DNA of 64,000 nucleotides from Actinomycetota bacterium (GCA_016235065.1 JACRMB010000003.1:593943-657942); one strand, 5' to 3'. Positions 51,042 to 59,551 are shown, numbered from the stretch's first letter. A program made the numbers and translations. The notes: generated by a model from the letters alone, not told the origin.

Positions 51042-52024
51042 TCGGGACCGGCCCAAGGATCCTGCTGGGTTACGGCCTCGACCTTTTCGCGGGCGAACCG
51101 CCGGAAGCATGGCATCCCGTCTGCTGGATGGGCAGGGTAGTGGACCTTGCCGACTGGGCGATGCCCGGGCGTGAGCGCAGCGGCCGGAAGCAGCGGGTCG
51201 CCGGCGCGGTAGTAGCGATGACGCTTCCGACGCTCACATTCATGGGAACGAGGAAGTTCATCAGGATACTGCCACAGCCGTTTTCGGTACTCGCTGAGAT
51301 CGCTCTCATGTCGGCGGCGCTGGCGCCGCATTCGCTTTATGAGCGGGCTCGGGGAGTGGAGGATGCCCTTTATATCGGGCTGGCCGAGGGCCGGGAGCAG
51401 GTAGCCGGGATGGTCGGCCGCGACTCGGACAGCCTCGATGAGGAAGGGGTCATCAGGGCGGCGATCGAGAGCGTCGCTGAGAACGCCAACGACGGTGTGA
51501 TCGCGCCGCTGTTCTACGGGCTCATCGGCGGAGCGCCGCTGGCCCTGGCCTACAAGATGGTCAATACGATGGATTCGATGATCGGCTACCGCGACCTCAA
51601 GTATCTTTATTTTGGCTGGGCGGCGGCCAGGCTGGACGATGTTGCCGGGTTTGTCCCGGCGCGACTGACGGCGCTGACCGTAGCTGTGGTCAGTCCCCTG
51701 GCTGAAGGGAGTCCCGAAGGAGCGCTCGCAGTCTGGAGGCGTGACGCCGGGATGCACGAGAGTCCCAATGCCGGTGTCTGCGAGGCTGCATACGCAGGCG
51801 CGCTGGGCGTGCGCCTGGGGGGAGCCGGCGTTTACAACGGCACTGTTGTTGCAAAGGCGGAGATGGGCACCGGGCTTGAGTCTCCCGCCCGCGAGGATAT
51901 CGGCCGCGCCGCCCGATTGATGTACGCGTCATCGGCACTGGTTATGGCGGCGGGTATGCTTGTCCGGCTTGCGGTCTGGCTCTTCGGCTTGCGGCAGAAA
52001 GCGCCCGGCGACAGGAGGGGATGA
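51038..52024 (+). CDS. cbiB: Adenosylcobinamide-phosphate synthase (CbiB)
   Basis: The 328-residue membrane protein has several hydrophobic helices and the CbiB motifs LGYGLDLFAGEPPEAWHPVCWMGR at the start, GRDSDSLDEEGVIRAAIESVAENANDGVIAPLFYGLIGG and MVNTMDSMIGYRDLKYLYFGWAAARLDD. It attaches the aminopropanol phosphate arm (made by the threonine-phosphate decarboxylase encoded nearby) to cobyric acid. It overlaps cbiP by 4 nt and cobA by 4 nt, so the genes are translated as one unit. Confidence 0.95.
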   Translation: MIGTGPRILLGYGLDLFAGEPPEAWHPVCWMGRVVDLADWAMPGRERSGRKQRVAGAVVAMTLPTLTFMGTRKFIRILPQPFSVLAEIALMSAALAPHSLYERARGVEDALYIGLAEGREQVAGMVGRDSDSLDEEGVIRAAIESVAENANDGVIAPLFYGLIGGAPLALAYKMVNTMDSMIGYRDLKYLYFGWAAARLDDVAGFVPARLTALTVAVVSPLAEGSPEGALAVWRRDAGMHESPNAGVCEAAYAGALGVRLGGAGVYNGTVVAKAEMGTGLESPAREDIGRAARLMYASSALVMAAGMLVRLAVWLFGLRQKAPGDRRG

Positions 52025-52626
52025 GGCTGACAGGGAAAGGCCCTAAACCTGAAGAATACGACCGCCTGGCGCAGGTACTCTGGGAGCAGGCGCGTCCGCA
52101 GGGTCTTGTCCATCTTTATACAGGGAACGGCAAGGGCAAGACCACGGCGGCGCTGGGGCTGGCGCTCAGGGCGCTCGGGCGCGACCGGAAGGTAGTGTTC
52201 ATCCAGTTCCTCAAGCGGACCTCGGTCATGACCGGCGAGATGGTCTTCGCCCAGAAGATGGACGCACCGCTCACCATCATGCAGTTCGGCGCCTCGCGCT
52301 TTGCCACCAAAGAGGAAAAGCAGGCGGTCGAGGACAGCGGCCAGACAGTCGAACGTGGCTGGCAGGTCGCCCGCGAGATGGCGTCCAGCATCGAGAACGA
52401 CCTGGTCGTCCTCGATGAGATCACCCATGTCATCAAGAACGGGCTGATCCCTCTGGAAGACCTGACATCGCTGGTGAAGAACAAGGCCCGGTCGGTGGAG
52501 CTGGTCCTGACCGGCCGCTATGCCCCGCCGGAGCTACTGGAGGTTTGTGACTATGTCACGGAGATGCGGGAGATCAAACATCCGTATCACGATGGTATCA
52601 AAGCTCGTGAAGGGACCGAATTTTGA
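52021..52626 (+). CDS. cobA: Corrinoid adenosyltransferase, CobA/BtuR type
   Basis: The 201-residue enzyme carries the P-loop VHLYTGNGKGKTTAALGLALRALG near residue 32, FIQFLKR, LVVLDEITHVIKNGLI and VLTGRYAPPELLEVCDYVTEM, all typical of CobA/BtuR. It transfers the adenosyl group from ATP to Co(I)-corrinoids. A short N-terminal extension precedes the P-loop. It overlaps cbiB (ATGA) and the next gene (TTGA). Confidence 0.95.
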   Translation: MRLTGKGPKPEEYDRLAQVLWEQARPQGLVHLYTGNGKGKTTAALGLALRALGRDRKVVFIQFLKRTSVMTGEMVFAQKMDAPLTIMQFGASRFATKEEKQAVEDSGQTVERGWQVAREMASSIENDLVVLDEITHVIKNGLIPLEDLTSLVKNKARSVELVLTGRYAPPELLEVCDYVTEMREIKHPYHDGIKAREGTEF

Positions 52627-53831
52627 GGAAGATAAACGACACAAGGCATGACCCCGGGGCGGGGAAGACACACGATTCCAGACCTGAGCCCATTTCGGGA
52701 GAGGGGCACGATACAAAGCCTGACCTGGTGGTGGATCCAATAGTGGCCGATGCTGCGGCAGCGGACGCGAGCGCGGCTCCCGCCCACGGGGGAAGGCGGG
52801 AGGAAGCGGCCCGCCGCTACGGCATCCCCAAGGAGGAACTGCTGGACTTCAGCGCCAGTATCAACCTGCTGGGGCCGTCGCCGGCTGCCCTGACAGCTAT
52901 CAGGGCCGCCGCGGTCGACCTGCATTATTATCCGGAAGAAAGCTCTGCTGAGTTCGCGCGGCTCGTTGCCGGATATCTGGGCGCGTTCCCCGACGAGATC
53001 GTTCCCGCCAACGGCAGCATCGAGGCCATCTACTGGCTTGCCGCGGTCGTAAAACCGCAACGGGTGCTGATAATCGAACCGACTTTTTCCGAATACCGCT
53101 CCGCCTGTGAGGCGGCGGGCGCGGTATGCGACTCATTTTCTCTGGAGGAAGGGGAAGGCTTCGCTTTCGACGCCGCCCGACTGGATCCCGAGGGCTATGA
53201 CCTGGTCTTCCTCTGTAATCCCAACAATCCGACTGGCTACCTGGTGCCGCTCGATGAAGTGGCAGCGTTATGGCGGCGATGCCGGTCGGCTGGCGCCGGC
53301 CTGGTCGTGGATGAGGCTTTCATGGATTTCGCCGGGCCGGAGCAGTCGATCCTGACTTATGGCGTATTTGAAGGGCTTTATGTACTTCGTTCCTTCACAA
53401 AGTCGCACGCACTGGCGGGTCTGAGGCTGGGCTGCCTGGTGGCCGAGGCCGGCTTCGCCCGCCACATGCGGTCGGTGATGCCGCCCTGGAACGTCAACTC
53501 TTTCGCCCTGGCTGCCGGCGGCGCCTCTCTTAACGACTGGGATTACATGCCGCGCAGCCGGCACGAGAATTTCGCCGCCCGGGGTCAGCTGTTCGCCGAC
53601 CTCGAGGAGATCCCCGGCATCGAACCGCTGCCGTCGGAGGCTAACTATCTTCTCTGCCGCCTGAGCAATGCCAGCTCCGAGGAGCTGGCCGACAGCCTGG
53701 GCCGGCAGGGGATACTTGTGCGAGACTGCCGCTCCTTCCCTGGACTGGGAGACCGGTATGTCCGGGTGGCGGTACGGTGCGAGCGCGAGAATTACCAGCT
53801 GGTGTCCGCTGTCAGGAAGGCGCTCGGATGA
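52623..53831 (+). CDS. cobD: L-threonine-O-3-phosphate decarboxylase (CobD), N-terminally extended
   Basis: This 402-residue PLP enzyme of the class I aminotransferase fold starts at a TTG overlapping the cobA stop. Conserved parts begin with HGGRREEAARRYG (near residue 55) and LDFSASINLLGPSP. They continue with LVFLCNPNNPTGYLVP, VVDEAFMDFAG and SFTKSHALAGLRLGCL (PLP-binding Lys). It makes aminopropanol phosphate for the nucleotide loop. The first 50 or so residues are polar, rich in Asp, His and Ala, and not part of the fold. A later start seems possible but no better ribosome site is seen. The sequence could be HisC-like, but position and motifs favour CobD. Confidence 0.93.
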   Translation: MRKINDTRHDPGAGKTHDSRPEPISGEGHDTKPDLVVDPIVADAAAADASAAPAHGGRREEAARRYGIPKEELLDFSASINLLGPSPAALTAIRAAAVDLHYYPEESSAEFARLVAGYLGAFPDEIVPANGSIEAIYWLAAVVKPQRVLIIEPTFSEYRSACEAAGAVCDSFSLEEGEGFAFDAARLDPEGYDLVFLCNPNNPTGYLVPLDEVAALWRRCRSAGAGLVVDEAFMDFAGPEQSILTYGVFEGLYVLRSFTKSHALAGLRLGCLVAEAGFARHMRSVMPPWNVNSFALAAGGASLNDWDYMPRSRHENFAARGQLFADLEEIPGIEPLPSEANYLLCRLSNASSEELADSLGRQGILVRDCRSFPGLGDRYVRVAVRCERENYQLVSAVRKALG

Positions 53832-53883
53832 TGTCTTCCGGAAGCATAGCCCGGATAGCGCCTAATGCAGGAGGTATGCTCGC

Positions 53884-55329
53884 ATGACTCCACTGATGAT
53901 AGCCGGTGCCGCCAGTGGCGTAGGCAAGACGACACTGGCTGTCGGCGTCATGGGTGCCTTTCGACGCCGGGGCTTCAGCGTCGCGCCTTTCAAGACCGGC
54001 CCCGATTACATCGATCCGAGTTACCACCTGGCGGTCACGGGGAACCCGTCGCGCAACTTGGATACCTGGCTGACTTCCCCGGAGGAAGCCGCTGATATCT
54101 ATAAGCATGGCTCTTCAGGCTTCGATGTGGCTGTGATCGAGGGAGCGATGGGGCTTTTCGATGGCCGCTCGGGCGCAGGCGACCAGTGCAGCTCGGCTGA
54201 GATCGCCAGGCTTACCGCTAGCGCCGTCGTACTGGTTGTCGATTGTGCCCGGATGGCCCGCAGCCTGGCGCCGGTCCTCGCAGGTTTTGCGGGCTTCGAC
54301 CCGCGGCTGAACCTTGCAGGGGCTATCCTCAACAATGTGGGCGGCGCCGGCCACGGCCGGGTCCTCGAAGCCGCCGCGAAGGAGGCTGGGGTTCCGGTGC
54401 TGGGAATCGTGCCGCGCCGTCAGGACCTGGGCCTCAGCTCAAGGCATCTGGGTCTGGTGCCTGCGGGGGAACGGCAGGGATCCCTGGAAGAAGTGCTGGT
54501 GCGGATCGTCAATCATGTGGAGGAGAACGTAGATATCGACGCACTGTTGCAGCTGAGCTGGGAAGAGGGTGACGTTTCTGACGGTGGCGCGGGAAAGATC
54601 GCACCGGGCAAGGAGCAGGCAGCCGCGGTCTCAGGATCACCTGCAGCGCCAGTATCGGCCGCCGGGCAGCTTCTTGTGCCACGCGTCAGATTGGCGGTCG
54701 CTCTCGACGAAGCCTTTTCTTTTTATTACATGGATAGTCTGGAGGCGTTGAGAGCTGCAGGCGCAGAGCTGCTTTATTTCAGCCCGCTGCGTGATGAGGC
54801 GTTGCCCGCCTGTGACGGGCTTTACCTTGGCGGCGGCTATCCTGAGATATTCGCTCGCGAGCTTGAGGCCAATTCATCAATGCGGGCATCGGTTGCGGCG
54901 GCTGCGGGTAGCGGTTTGCCCACATATGCTGAATGTGGTGGCCTGGTATATCTTTGTGGGTCTGTTGAAACTGATGGTGCCAGGCACGCCATGGCTGGTG
55001 TGTTGCCGATGACCGCGCGGATGACCGGGCGCCGCCAGGCTCTCGGATATGTTGAGGCAACAGCAAGGCGTGGCAATCTGCTGCTGGCGGCAGGCGAGCG
55101 GGTGCGCGGGCACGAATTCCACTGGTCGGCTGTCGAGTGGCAGGACGATCGCCTCGCATACGACTGCTTCTCCGGCAGGGAGCAGGCATCCAGGCCCGAG
55201 GGCTATGCCGGCGGCAACCTGCTCGCGTCCTACGTACACCTGCATTTTGCGGGAAACAGGGCAGCGGCTGCCAGGTTCATCGATGCCTGTGCCGGCGTGA
55301 GGGAGGTGGCTGCCGATGCGACCGCCTGA
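53884..55329 (+). CDS. cbiA: Cobyrinic acid a,c-diamide synthase (CbiA)
   Basis: The 481-residue amidotransferase converts the a and c acetate side chains of the corrin to amides. The ATP domain begins MIAGAASGVGKTTLAVGVMGAF and has APFKTGPDYIDPSYH. The class I glutaminase half has LYLGGGYPEIFARELE and the catalytic Cys in TYAECGGLVYLC. An AGGAGGT ribosome site precedes the ATG by eight bases. The central region has a Gly/Ala-rich linker near residues 225-260 (SGSPAAPVSAAG). It overlaps the cbiX/cbiC fusion gene by 14 nt. Confidence 0.95.
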   Translation: MTPLMIAGAASGVGKTTLAVGVMGAFRRRGFSVAPFKTGPDYIDPSYHLAVTGNPSRNLDTWLTSPEEAADIYKHGSSGFDVAVIEGAMGLFDGRSGAGDQCSSAEIARLTASAVVLVVDCARMARSLAPVLAGFAGFDPRLNLAGAILNNVGGAGHGRVLEAAAKEAGVPVLGIVPRRQDLGLSSRHLGLVPAGERQGSLEEVLVRIVNHVEENVDIDALLQLSWEEGDVSDGGAGKIAPGKEQAAAVSGSPAAPVSAAGQLLVPRVRLAVALDEAFSFYYMDSLEALRAAGAELLYFSPLRDEALPACDGLYLGGGYPEIFARELEANSSMRASVAAAAGSGLPTYAECGGLVYLCGSVETDGARHAMAGVLPMTARMTGRRQALGYVEATARRGNLLLAAGERVRGHEFHWSAVEWQDDRLAYDCFSGREQASRPEGYAGGNLLASYVHLHFAGNRAAAARFIDACAGVREVAADATA

Positions 55330-56551
55330 GCCCTCGATGTTCTCCGGAGATGGAACCGCCGTGATCGTCCTGGGCCACGGCAGCAAGGCTCCCGCTGCCC
55401 TCGAGGTTCTCAACTGGGTCGCCAAACGGCTGGCCGCGCGTCTGCAGATGCCGGTGCTGGCAGCCTCGCTGCAGTTCAACAAGCCTTCACTCGAGGAGAG
55501 TTGTCGCGAGCTGGCGGAGGCTGGAGCCAGGCGCATCGTGGTGGCTCCCTATTTCCTGTTTACCGGCAACCACATGATGAAAGATATCCCGGGGATACTG
55601 GATCAGCTGCGGGAGGAGCTGCCGGGGACGGAATTCATCCTGGCTGACGCCCTGGGTGCGGACGACCTGATGGTGGAAGTGCTCGCCCGGAGGGCGCTGG
55701 CGAAGTGTGGGGCGGAGGAGCCGAATGGCGCCGCCCGCCAACAAGATGTCGCCAGAGAATCCAGCGCCGCCGCCCGCCAACCAGATGTCGCCGGAGATTC
55801 CAGCGACGCTGCAGACCTTTTCGCATCTATTTTCAACGACGCCTGCGGTGGTTCTTGTAGCGGCTCTCAGCCCATTGTCCAGCATCCCATCGAGACCGAG
55901 AGTTTTGAGATCATCGACAGCCTGCTGGAGCCGGACGATGTTGAAGACCCCGGCTACCAGGTTGTGCGGCGCATCGTGCATACGACCGGCGATCCTTCAC
56001 TCGCGCGCGCGGTGATGCTGTCCGACAGTGCCATCAGCGCCGGGGTGGCCGCAGCCGGCACGGGAGCTGGCATCTATTGCGATGTGAACATGGCCGCCGC
56101 CGGTATCAAGCCTACTGCCGAGAAGCTTGGGCTCGAAGTCACGTGCCTGGTGGCCGATCCGGCAGTGGCGGAACTGGCCCGCAGCGAAGGTGTTACCCGG
56201 GGTGTCGCTGCGGTGAGGCTTGCGGCCAGCAGTGTGGCAGGAGGCACCGCAGTAACCGCAGGCCACGGCACACAAACTGGCGCGGTAGGCAGTGGCCTCG
56301 ACGGCGCCATCGCCGTCATCGGCAACTCGCCGACGGCGCTCTTTGAACTGCTGCGGCTGGCAGCTGAGGAAAGGATCCGCCCGGCGCTGATCGTCGGCGT
56401 TCCCGTGGGATTCGTCGGTGCCGCCGAGAGCAAGGAAGCCCTGATCGAATCGGACATACCCTATATAACCCTTCCCGGAAACCGGGGTGGCAGCACGATC
56501 GCCGTGGCAGTCGTCAACGCCATAATGAGAATGAGTACTGAACAGAAGTGA
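55316..56551 (+). CDS. Fused sirohydrochlorin cobaltochelatase (CbiX) and cobalt-precorrin-8 methylmutase (CbiC)
   Basis: The 411-residue protein has two enzyme domains. Residues about 10-135 are a short-type CbiX chelatase: VIVLGHGSKAPAALE (His), ASLQFNKPSLEE and VVAPYFLFTGNHMMKDIPGI. Residues about 195-410 are CbiC: PIETESFEIIDSLL, RRIVHTTGDPS (catalytic His), AGIYCDVNMAAAGI, VGVPVGFVGAAESKEAL and GNRGGS. The linker (about 138-170) contains a 13-residue tandem duplication (GAARQQDVARESS/AAARQPDVAGDSS) and then CGGSCSG, which may be a metal site. Cobalt insertion and methyl migration are far apart in the pathway, so the fusion is more likely for dosage than channelling. It is the last gene before riboswitch 2. 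Confidence 0.92.
   Translation: MRPPEPSMFSGDGTAVIVLGHGSKAPAALEVLNWVAKRLAARLQMPVLAASLQFNKPSLEESCRELAEAGARRIVVAPYFLFTGNHMMKDIPGILDQLREELPGTEFILADALGADDLMVEVLARRALAKCGAEEPNGAARQQDVARESSAAARQPDVAGDSSDAADLFASIFNDACGGSCSGSQPIVQHPIETESFEIIDSLLEPDDVEDPGYQVVRRIVHTTGDPSLARAVMLSDSAISAGVAAAGTGAGIYCDVNMAAAGIKPTAEKLGLEVTCLVADPAVAELARSEGVTRGVAAVRLAASSVAGGTAVTAGHGTQTGAVGSGLDGAIAVIGNSPTALFELLRLAAEERIRPALIVGVPVGFVGAAESKEALIESDIPYITLPGNRGGSTIAVAVVNAIMRMSTEQK
55727..55804 (+). repeat. 39-base tandem duplication in the cbiX/cbiC linker
   Basis: Two adjacent 39-base units (55727-55765 and 55766-55804) encode GAARQQDVARESS and AAARQPDVAGDSS. They differ at few positions, so the duplication is fairly recent and kept in frame. 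Confidence 0.93.
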
Positions 56552-56600
56552 ACTTTCCAACACAGATAATATTCTTATCAAAAAAGTCCTGTCAGGACCG

Positions 56601-56629
56601 TTGAAAATGAAATCATCGTTTTATAAACT
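56601..56629 (+). promoter_or_regulatory. Candidate promoter for the cbiMNQO operon
   Basis: TTGAAA (56601-56606) and TAAACT (56624-56629) are separated by 17 bases. A small hairpin, GTCCT-GTC-AGGAC (56586-56598), lies just before it and may end the upstream transcript. Confidence 0.6.
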
Positions 56630-56649
56630 AACCATTGCTCAGCAGGATC

Positions 56650-56800
56650 AGTGGGGCTTCCCATCCTCGATGAGAAGCTTAAATGGGGCAAGTCCGGTGG
56701 AAGACCGGCGCAGTCCCGCTACTGTAAGTGAAGGTGCTGCCAATAAGTGGCATCTGTCCATGGCAGATCTCCTTCACAAGCCAGAAAACCCGCCCCTGAT
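56650..56800 (+). ncRNA. Cobalamin riboswitch 2
   Basis: The signature core AAGTCCGGTGGAAGACCGGC, then GCAGTCCCGCTACTGTAAGTG, and the B12 box AGCCAGAAAACCCGCC at 56779-56794 identify a cobalamin aptamer. Its left arm (TTCCCATCC with AATGGGG) fits the peripheral stem. A helix, GCCCCT with AGGGGC (56827-56832), then a terminator (56859-56895) follow. It should shut off cobalt uptake and corrin ring genes when B12 is plentiful. It is distinct in sequence from riboswitch 1, so the two are not a recent duplication. The exact ends are approximate. Confidence 0.95.
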
Positions 56801-56858
56801 CGACATTCCGAGAACCTTCGCGAGAAAGGGGCAGGATTATGATGGCATTTCCATAGCT

Positions 56859-56895
56859 ACCCTACTCCAGCATTCAGGAGGAAGGGTATTTTTTA
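56859..56895 (+). terminator. Riboswitch 2 terminator before cbiM
   Basis: TACCCTACTCC and GGAGGAAGGGTA form a stem with internal bulge around AGCATTCA, followed by TTTTTTATTT. It lies about 40 nt before the cbiM start. Confidence 0.85.
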
Positions 56896-56932
56896 TTTAA
56901 CGGTGTTCAGATAAGCAGAGAAAGGATTCTCC

Positions 56933-57592
56933 ATGCACATTCCTGAAGGACTTATACCCGCCCAGCAGGCGGCAGCCTGGTATGCGCCGGCGGCGGCATT
57001 CGTGGGCGCCGGGATTGTCAGCCTCAAGCGGCGTCTGGCAATCCAGCCGTCAGTAAGGCCGCTCGTGGGATTGATGGCAGCGCTGATATTTGTTATATCA
57101 CTGATGCCGCTCCCGGTTCCCGGCCTGGGAACTGTTTCCCATCCCTGCGGAACGCCCATGGCGGCGATTCTGCTGGGACCGCTCACGGCTACCGTGCTCG
57201 GTTCTGTGGCGCTGCTTTTGCAGGCGCTTTTCTTTGCCCATGGCGGTATCACCAGTTGGGGCGCAAATATAATCGCCATGGCTGTAGGCGGGTCCTTTTC
57301 CGCTTATGGTGTTTTCAGGGTCTCGCGCCGTGCCGGGTTCGGGCTTGGCATTTCTGCCGGCGTCGCCGGACTCATCGGCGACATGGTGACCTATGGCATC
57401 ACTTCACTGCAGATCGCACTGGCCTTGCATGGTGATGAGTCAGTGATGAATGTCTGGGGCGCGGCCTTTGTCTCATTCATGCCAACCCAGCTACCCCTGG
57501 CGATTGTCGAGGGATTGTTCACCGCCGGAGTGGTCGTCTTCATCGCCAACCAGCGGGCTGAGATTCTGGAGGGCGCGGTGATTAGGCCATGA
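56933..57592 (+). CDS. cbiM: Cobalt transport substrate-capture protein CbiM
   Basis: The 219-residue integral membrane protein has the exact N-terminus MHIPEGLIP; in the family the N-terminal amine and the second residue His bind the metal, so the start is certain. Seven or so hydrophobic helices follow, with GTVSHPCGTPMAAILLGP and GDMVTYGITSLQIALALH. It is the S component of the energy-coupling factor (ECF) transporter for Co2+. It stands at the head of cbiM-cbiN-cbiQ-cbiO, right after a cobalamin riboswitch. It overlaps cbiN by 4 nt. Confidence 0.97.
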   Translation: MHIPEGLIPAQQAAAWYAPAAAFVGAGIVSLKRRLAIQPSVRPLVGLMAALIFVISLMPLPVPGLGTVSHPCGTPMAAILLGPLTATVLGSVALLLQALFFAHGGITSWGANIIAMAVGGSFSAYGVFRVSRRAGFGLGISAGVAGLIGDMVTYGITSLQIALALHGDESVMNVWGAAFVSFMPTQLPLAIVEGLFTAGVVVFIANQRAEILEGAVIRP

Positions 57593-57861
57593 AGCGCTGG
57601 ATGTTGGTATTGGCTGTCGTTGCAGTGTTCCTGGCCGCTGTACTTCTCACTGAATCAAAATGGGAAGGGGATGTCACCGAGGGAGCGGCGGCGCCTCTGG
57701 CTGAAAAAGCTGGAGTCGAGGAATCGGATGTGCTGCCCTGGAAAGTAGATGGCGATTTGCTGCTTTTCTTTTTCCTGACCGGCGGCGCTGCCGCGGGCTT
57801 TGCGGCCGGATATTACTGGCGCGGGCTCTTTCCTGGAAGCGCCAGTAAGGACATGGTGTAA
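57589..57861 (+). CDS. cbiN: Cobalt transport protein CbiN
   Basis: The 90-residue protein has two transmembrane helices (MLVLAVVAVFLAAVLL and LLFFFLTGGAAAGFAAGYYW) joined by a small extracytoplasmic loop (WEGDVTEGAAAPLAEKAGVEESDVLPWKVDGD). This is the CbiN pattern that activates CbiM for cobalt loading. It overlaps cbiM (ATGA). An intercistronic hairpin with a UUCG loop follows. Confidence 0.92.
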   Translation: MKRWMLVLAVVAVFLAAVLLTESKWEGDVTEGAAAPLAEKAGVEESDVLPWKVDGDLLLFFFLTGGAAAGFAAGYYWRGLFPGSASKDMV

Positions 57862-57885
57862 ATGCATAAGGCTGCTGTAAAGATA

Positions 57886-57913
57886 GCGGGGATGCGCTTC
57901 GGCGCATCCCCGC
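57886..57913 (+). other. Perfect 12-bp hairpin with UUCG tetraloop between cbiN and cbiQ
   Basis: GCGGGGATGCGC-TTCG-GCGCATCCCCGC has an exact 12-bp stem and a stable UUCG loop. No T-run follows (AAAAGTC), so it looks like a transcript-stabilising or processing structure rather than a terminator. Confidence 0.85.
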
Positions 57914-57935
57914 AAAAGTCTTCCATATATTCCAG

Positions 57936-58703
57936 ATGACATCGATGTCCAAAAATGCGGACGGATACGCCTGGGGAGGCAGCTTCCTTTCGCGTATGGA
58001 TCCGAGGGTCAAGATAGCCGGGGTAGCCGGCCTCTTGCTGGTCAACCTCATGGGGGCGTCATTCCTGGTATCCGGATCGATCGCTGCCGTCATGGTGCTG
58101 CTGATGCTGTTCGGGCGGATACCGTATCGTCGGCAACTGATGATGATCGCCTTTCCCACCTCTTTCGCCCTTTTTGCCATTGTTTCCCAGACAGTGTTTG
58201 TTGAGGGGGATGTGTTCGCCTCGCTGGGTCCGTTCGACCTGCACCTGCAGGGGCTCGCCCAGGGGCTGTACCTCTCACTGCGGATAATCGCCGGCGGGCT
58301 CATCGTCGTCATGCTCGGCGTGACCACGCCGATCAACAGGCTCTGCCAGGCGCTGAGATGGTTCAGGGCTCCGGCGACATTCGTCGAGATAATGCAGCTG
58401 ACCTATCGGTACCTTTTTGATATACACGCGGAATTCGCCCGGATGCGTGAAGCCCAGCAGGTGAGGCTGGGCTGGGCTACGGCCCGCACCGGACTCGCCA
58501 GCGGGCGGCTGCTGGGAGGATCCCTCTTCCTGCGGGTCTACGATCGCGGTGTGCGTTCCTCGGAGGCGATGAGATGCCGCGGCTCGGGGGCTGTGGTCAA
58601 TTGCGCTCTGCCCAGACTCTGCAGGGCGGATATCTTCGCCGGACTCGTCGTCGCCGCCTTCATCATCATCCTCGCCCTAATGGCGCTCGGAGCCGGTTCG
58701 TGA
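57936..58703 (+). CDS. cbiQ: Cobalt ECF transporter transmembrane component CbiQ
   Basis: The 255-residue T component has about six hydrophobic helices. The coupling-helix motif regions ending the protein (RMREAQQVRLGW, then DRGVRSSEAMRCRGS) match the conserved A-R-G type motifs that contact the ATPase. SRMDPRVKIAGVAGLLLVNLMG opens the family domain. It couples ATP hydrolysis by CbiO to cobalt release by CbiM/CbiN. Its stop overlaps the cbiO start by 4 nt (GTGA). Confidence 0.94.
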   Translation: MTSMSKNADGYAWGGSFLSRMDPRVKIAGVAGLLLVNLMGASFLVSGSIAAVMVLLMLFGRIPYRRQLMMIAFPTSFALFAIVSQTVFVEGDVFASLGPFDLHLQGLAQGLYLSLRIIAGGLIVVMLGVTTPINRLCQALRWFRAPATFVEIMQLTYRYLFDIHAEFARMREAQQVRLGWATARTGLASGRLLGGSLFLRVYDRGVRSSEAMRCRGSGAVVNCALPRLCRADIFAGLVVAAFIIILALMALGAGS

Positions 58704-59551
58704 TCGGCGTCGAAGACCTCGAGTTCACTTATCCCGGCGGTGCCCGTGCGCTCGACGGCATCTCGCTGGAGGTGCCGGAGGGGTCCTTCCTGGCGATCAT
58801 GGGCGCCAACGGCTCCGGCAAGTCGACACTTCTCAAGCATCTGAACGGCCTGCTGACAGCCCAGTCCGGCAGCGTGCGGATCGCAGGCATCGAAGTCAGC
58901 CGCAGGAGCTTTGACGAGGTCAACCGCCTGGTCGGTTTCGTCTTCCAGGATCCCAACGACCAGATCTTCGCGCCGACCGTCCGCGAGGATATCGGTTACG
59001 GCCCCCGGAACCTGGGGCTCAGCGATGATGAAGTCGGGCAGCGGGTGGAGAAGGCAGCGGAGCAGGTGGCGATAACCGATCTCCTGGACCGGCCCATCCA
59101 CCACCTGAGCTATGGACAGAAGAAAAGGCTTTCAATCGCCGGAGTGCTGGCCATGGAACCGAAGGTACTGGTGCTGGACGAACCCACTGCCAGCCTCGAT
59201 CCCATGGGGGAACGGCGCCTGATGCGCCTGCTGCACGACCTCAATCGCGAAGGCATGACCGTGGTGATGGCCACCCACGACGTAGACTTGGTGCCGCTCT
59301 ATGCCAGACAGGTCTGCCTGCTCAGGGCTGGACGGCTGGCGGTTGCGGGCGGGCTGCGCGAAGTCTTCAGCGATCAGGAGCTGATCGAGCGCTGCCATCT
59401 GCGGCTACCGAGGATCTCCTACCTTTTTGACATGTTTCCCGAATTATCCGAACTGCCGCTCACCGTCGGCATGGCCAGGCGCAAGCTGGAGGAACTGCTG
59501 GAGCGCGGCGATATCGGCCCGGTCTCGCCGGTCGAACTCTGTGAGAACTGA
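58700..59551 (+). CDS. cbiO: Cobalt ECF transporter ATPase CbiO
   Basis: The protein is 283 residues from GTG 58700 (coupled to cbiQ); an upstream in-frame ATG at 58574 lies inside cbiQ and is rejected. It has Walker A GANGSGKSTLLKHL, Q-loop FQDPNDQIF, signature LSYGQKKRLSIAGVLA, Walker B VLVLDEPTASLDP and TH in the H-loop. It drives the ECF cobalt transporter. It has an additional C-terminal tail of about 60 residues (LPRISYLFDMFPELSELPLTVGMARRKLEELLER), as many ECF ATPases do. It is followed 1 nt later by cbiD. Confidence 0.95.
   Translation: MIGVEDLEFTYPGGARALDGISLEVPEGSFLAIMGANGSGKSTLLKHLNGLLTAQSGSVRIAGIEVSRRSFDEVNRLVGFVFQDPNDQIFAPTVREDIGYGPRNLGLSDDEVGQRVEKAAEQVAITDLLDRPIHHLSYGQKKRLSIAGVLAMEPKVLVLDEPTASLDPMGERRLMRLLHDLNREGMTVVMATHDVDLVPLYARQVCLLRAGRLAVAGGLREVFSDQELIERCHLRLPRISYLFDMFPELSELPLTVGMARRKLEELLERGDIGPVSPVELCEN

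Noticed and set aside
58574-58699. CbiO starting at ATG 58574
   Set aside because: This lies in another frame of cbiQ and encodes unrelated residues; GTG 58700 is coupled to the cbiQ stop.
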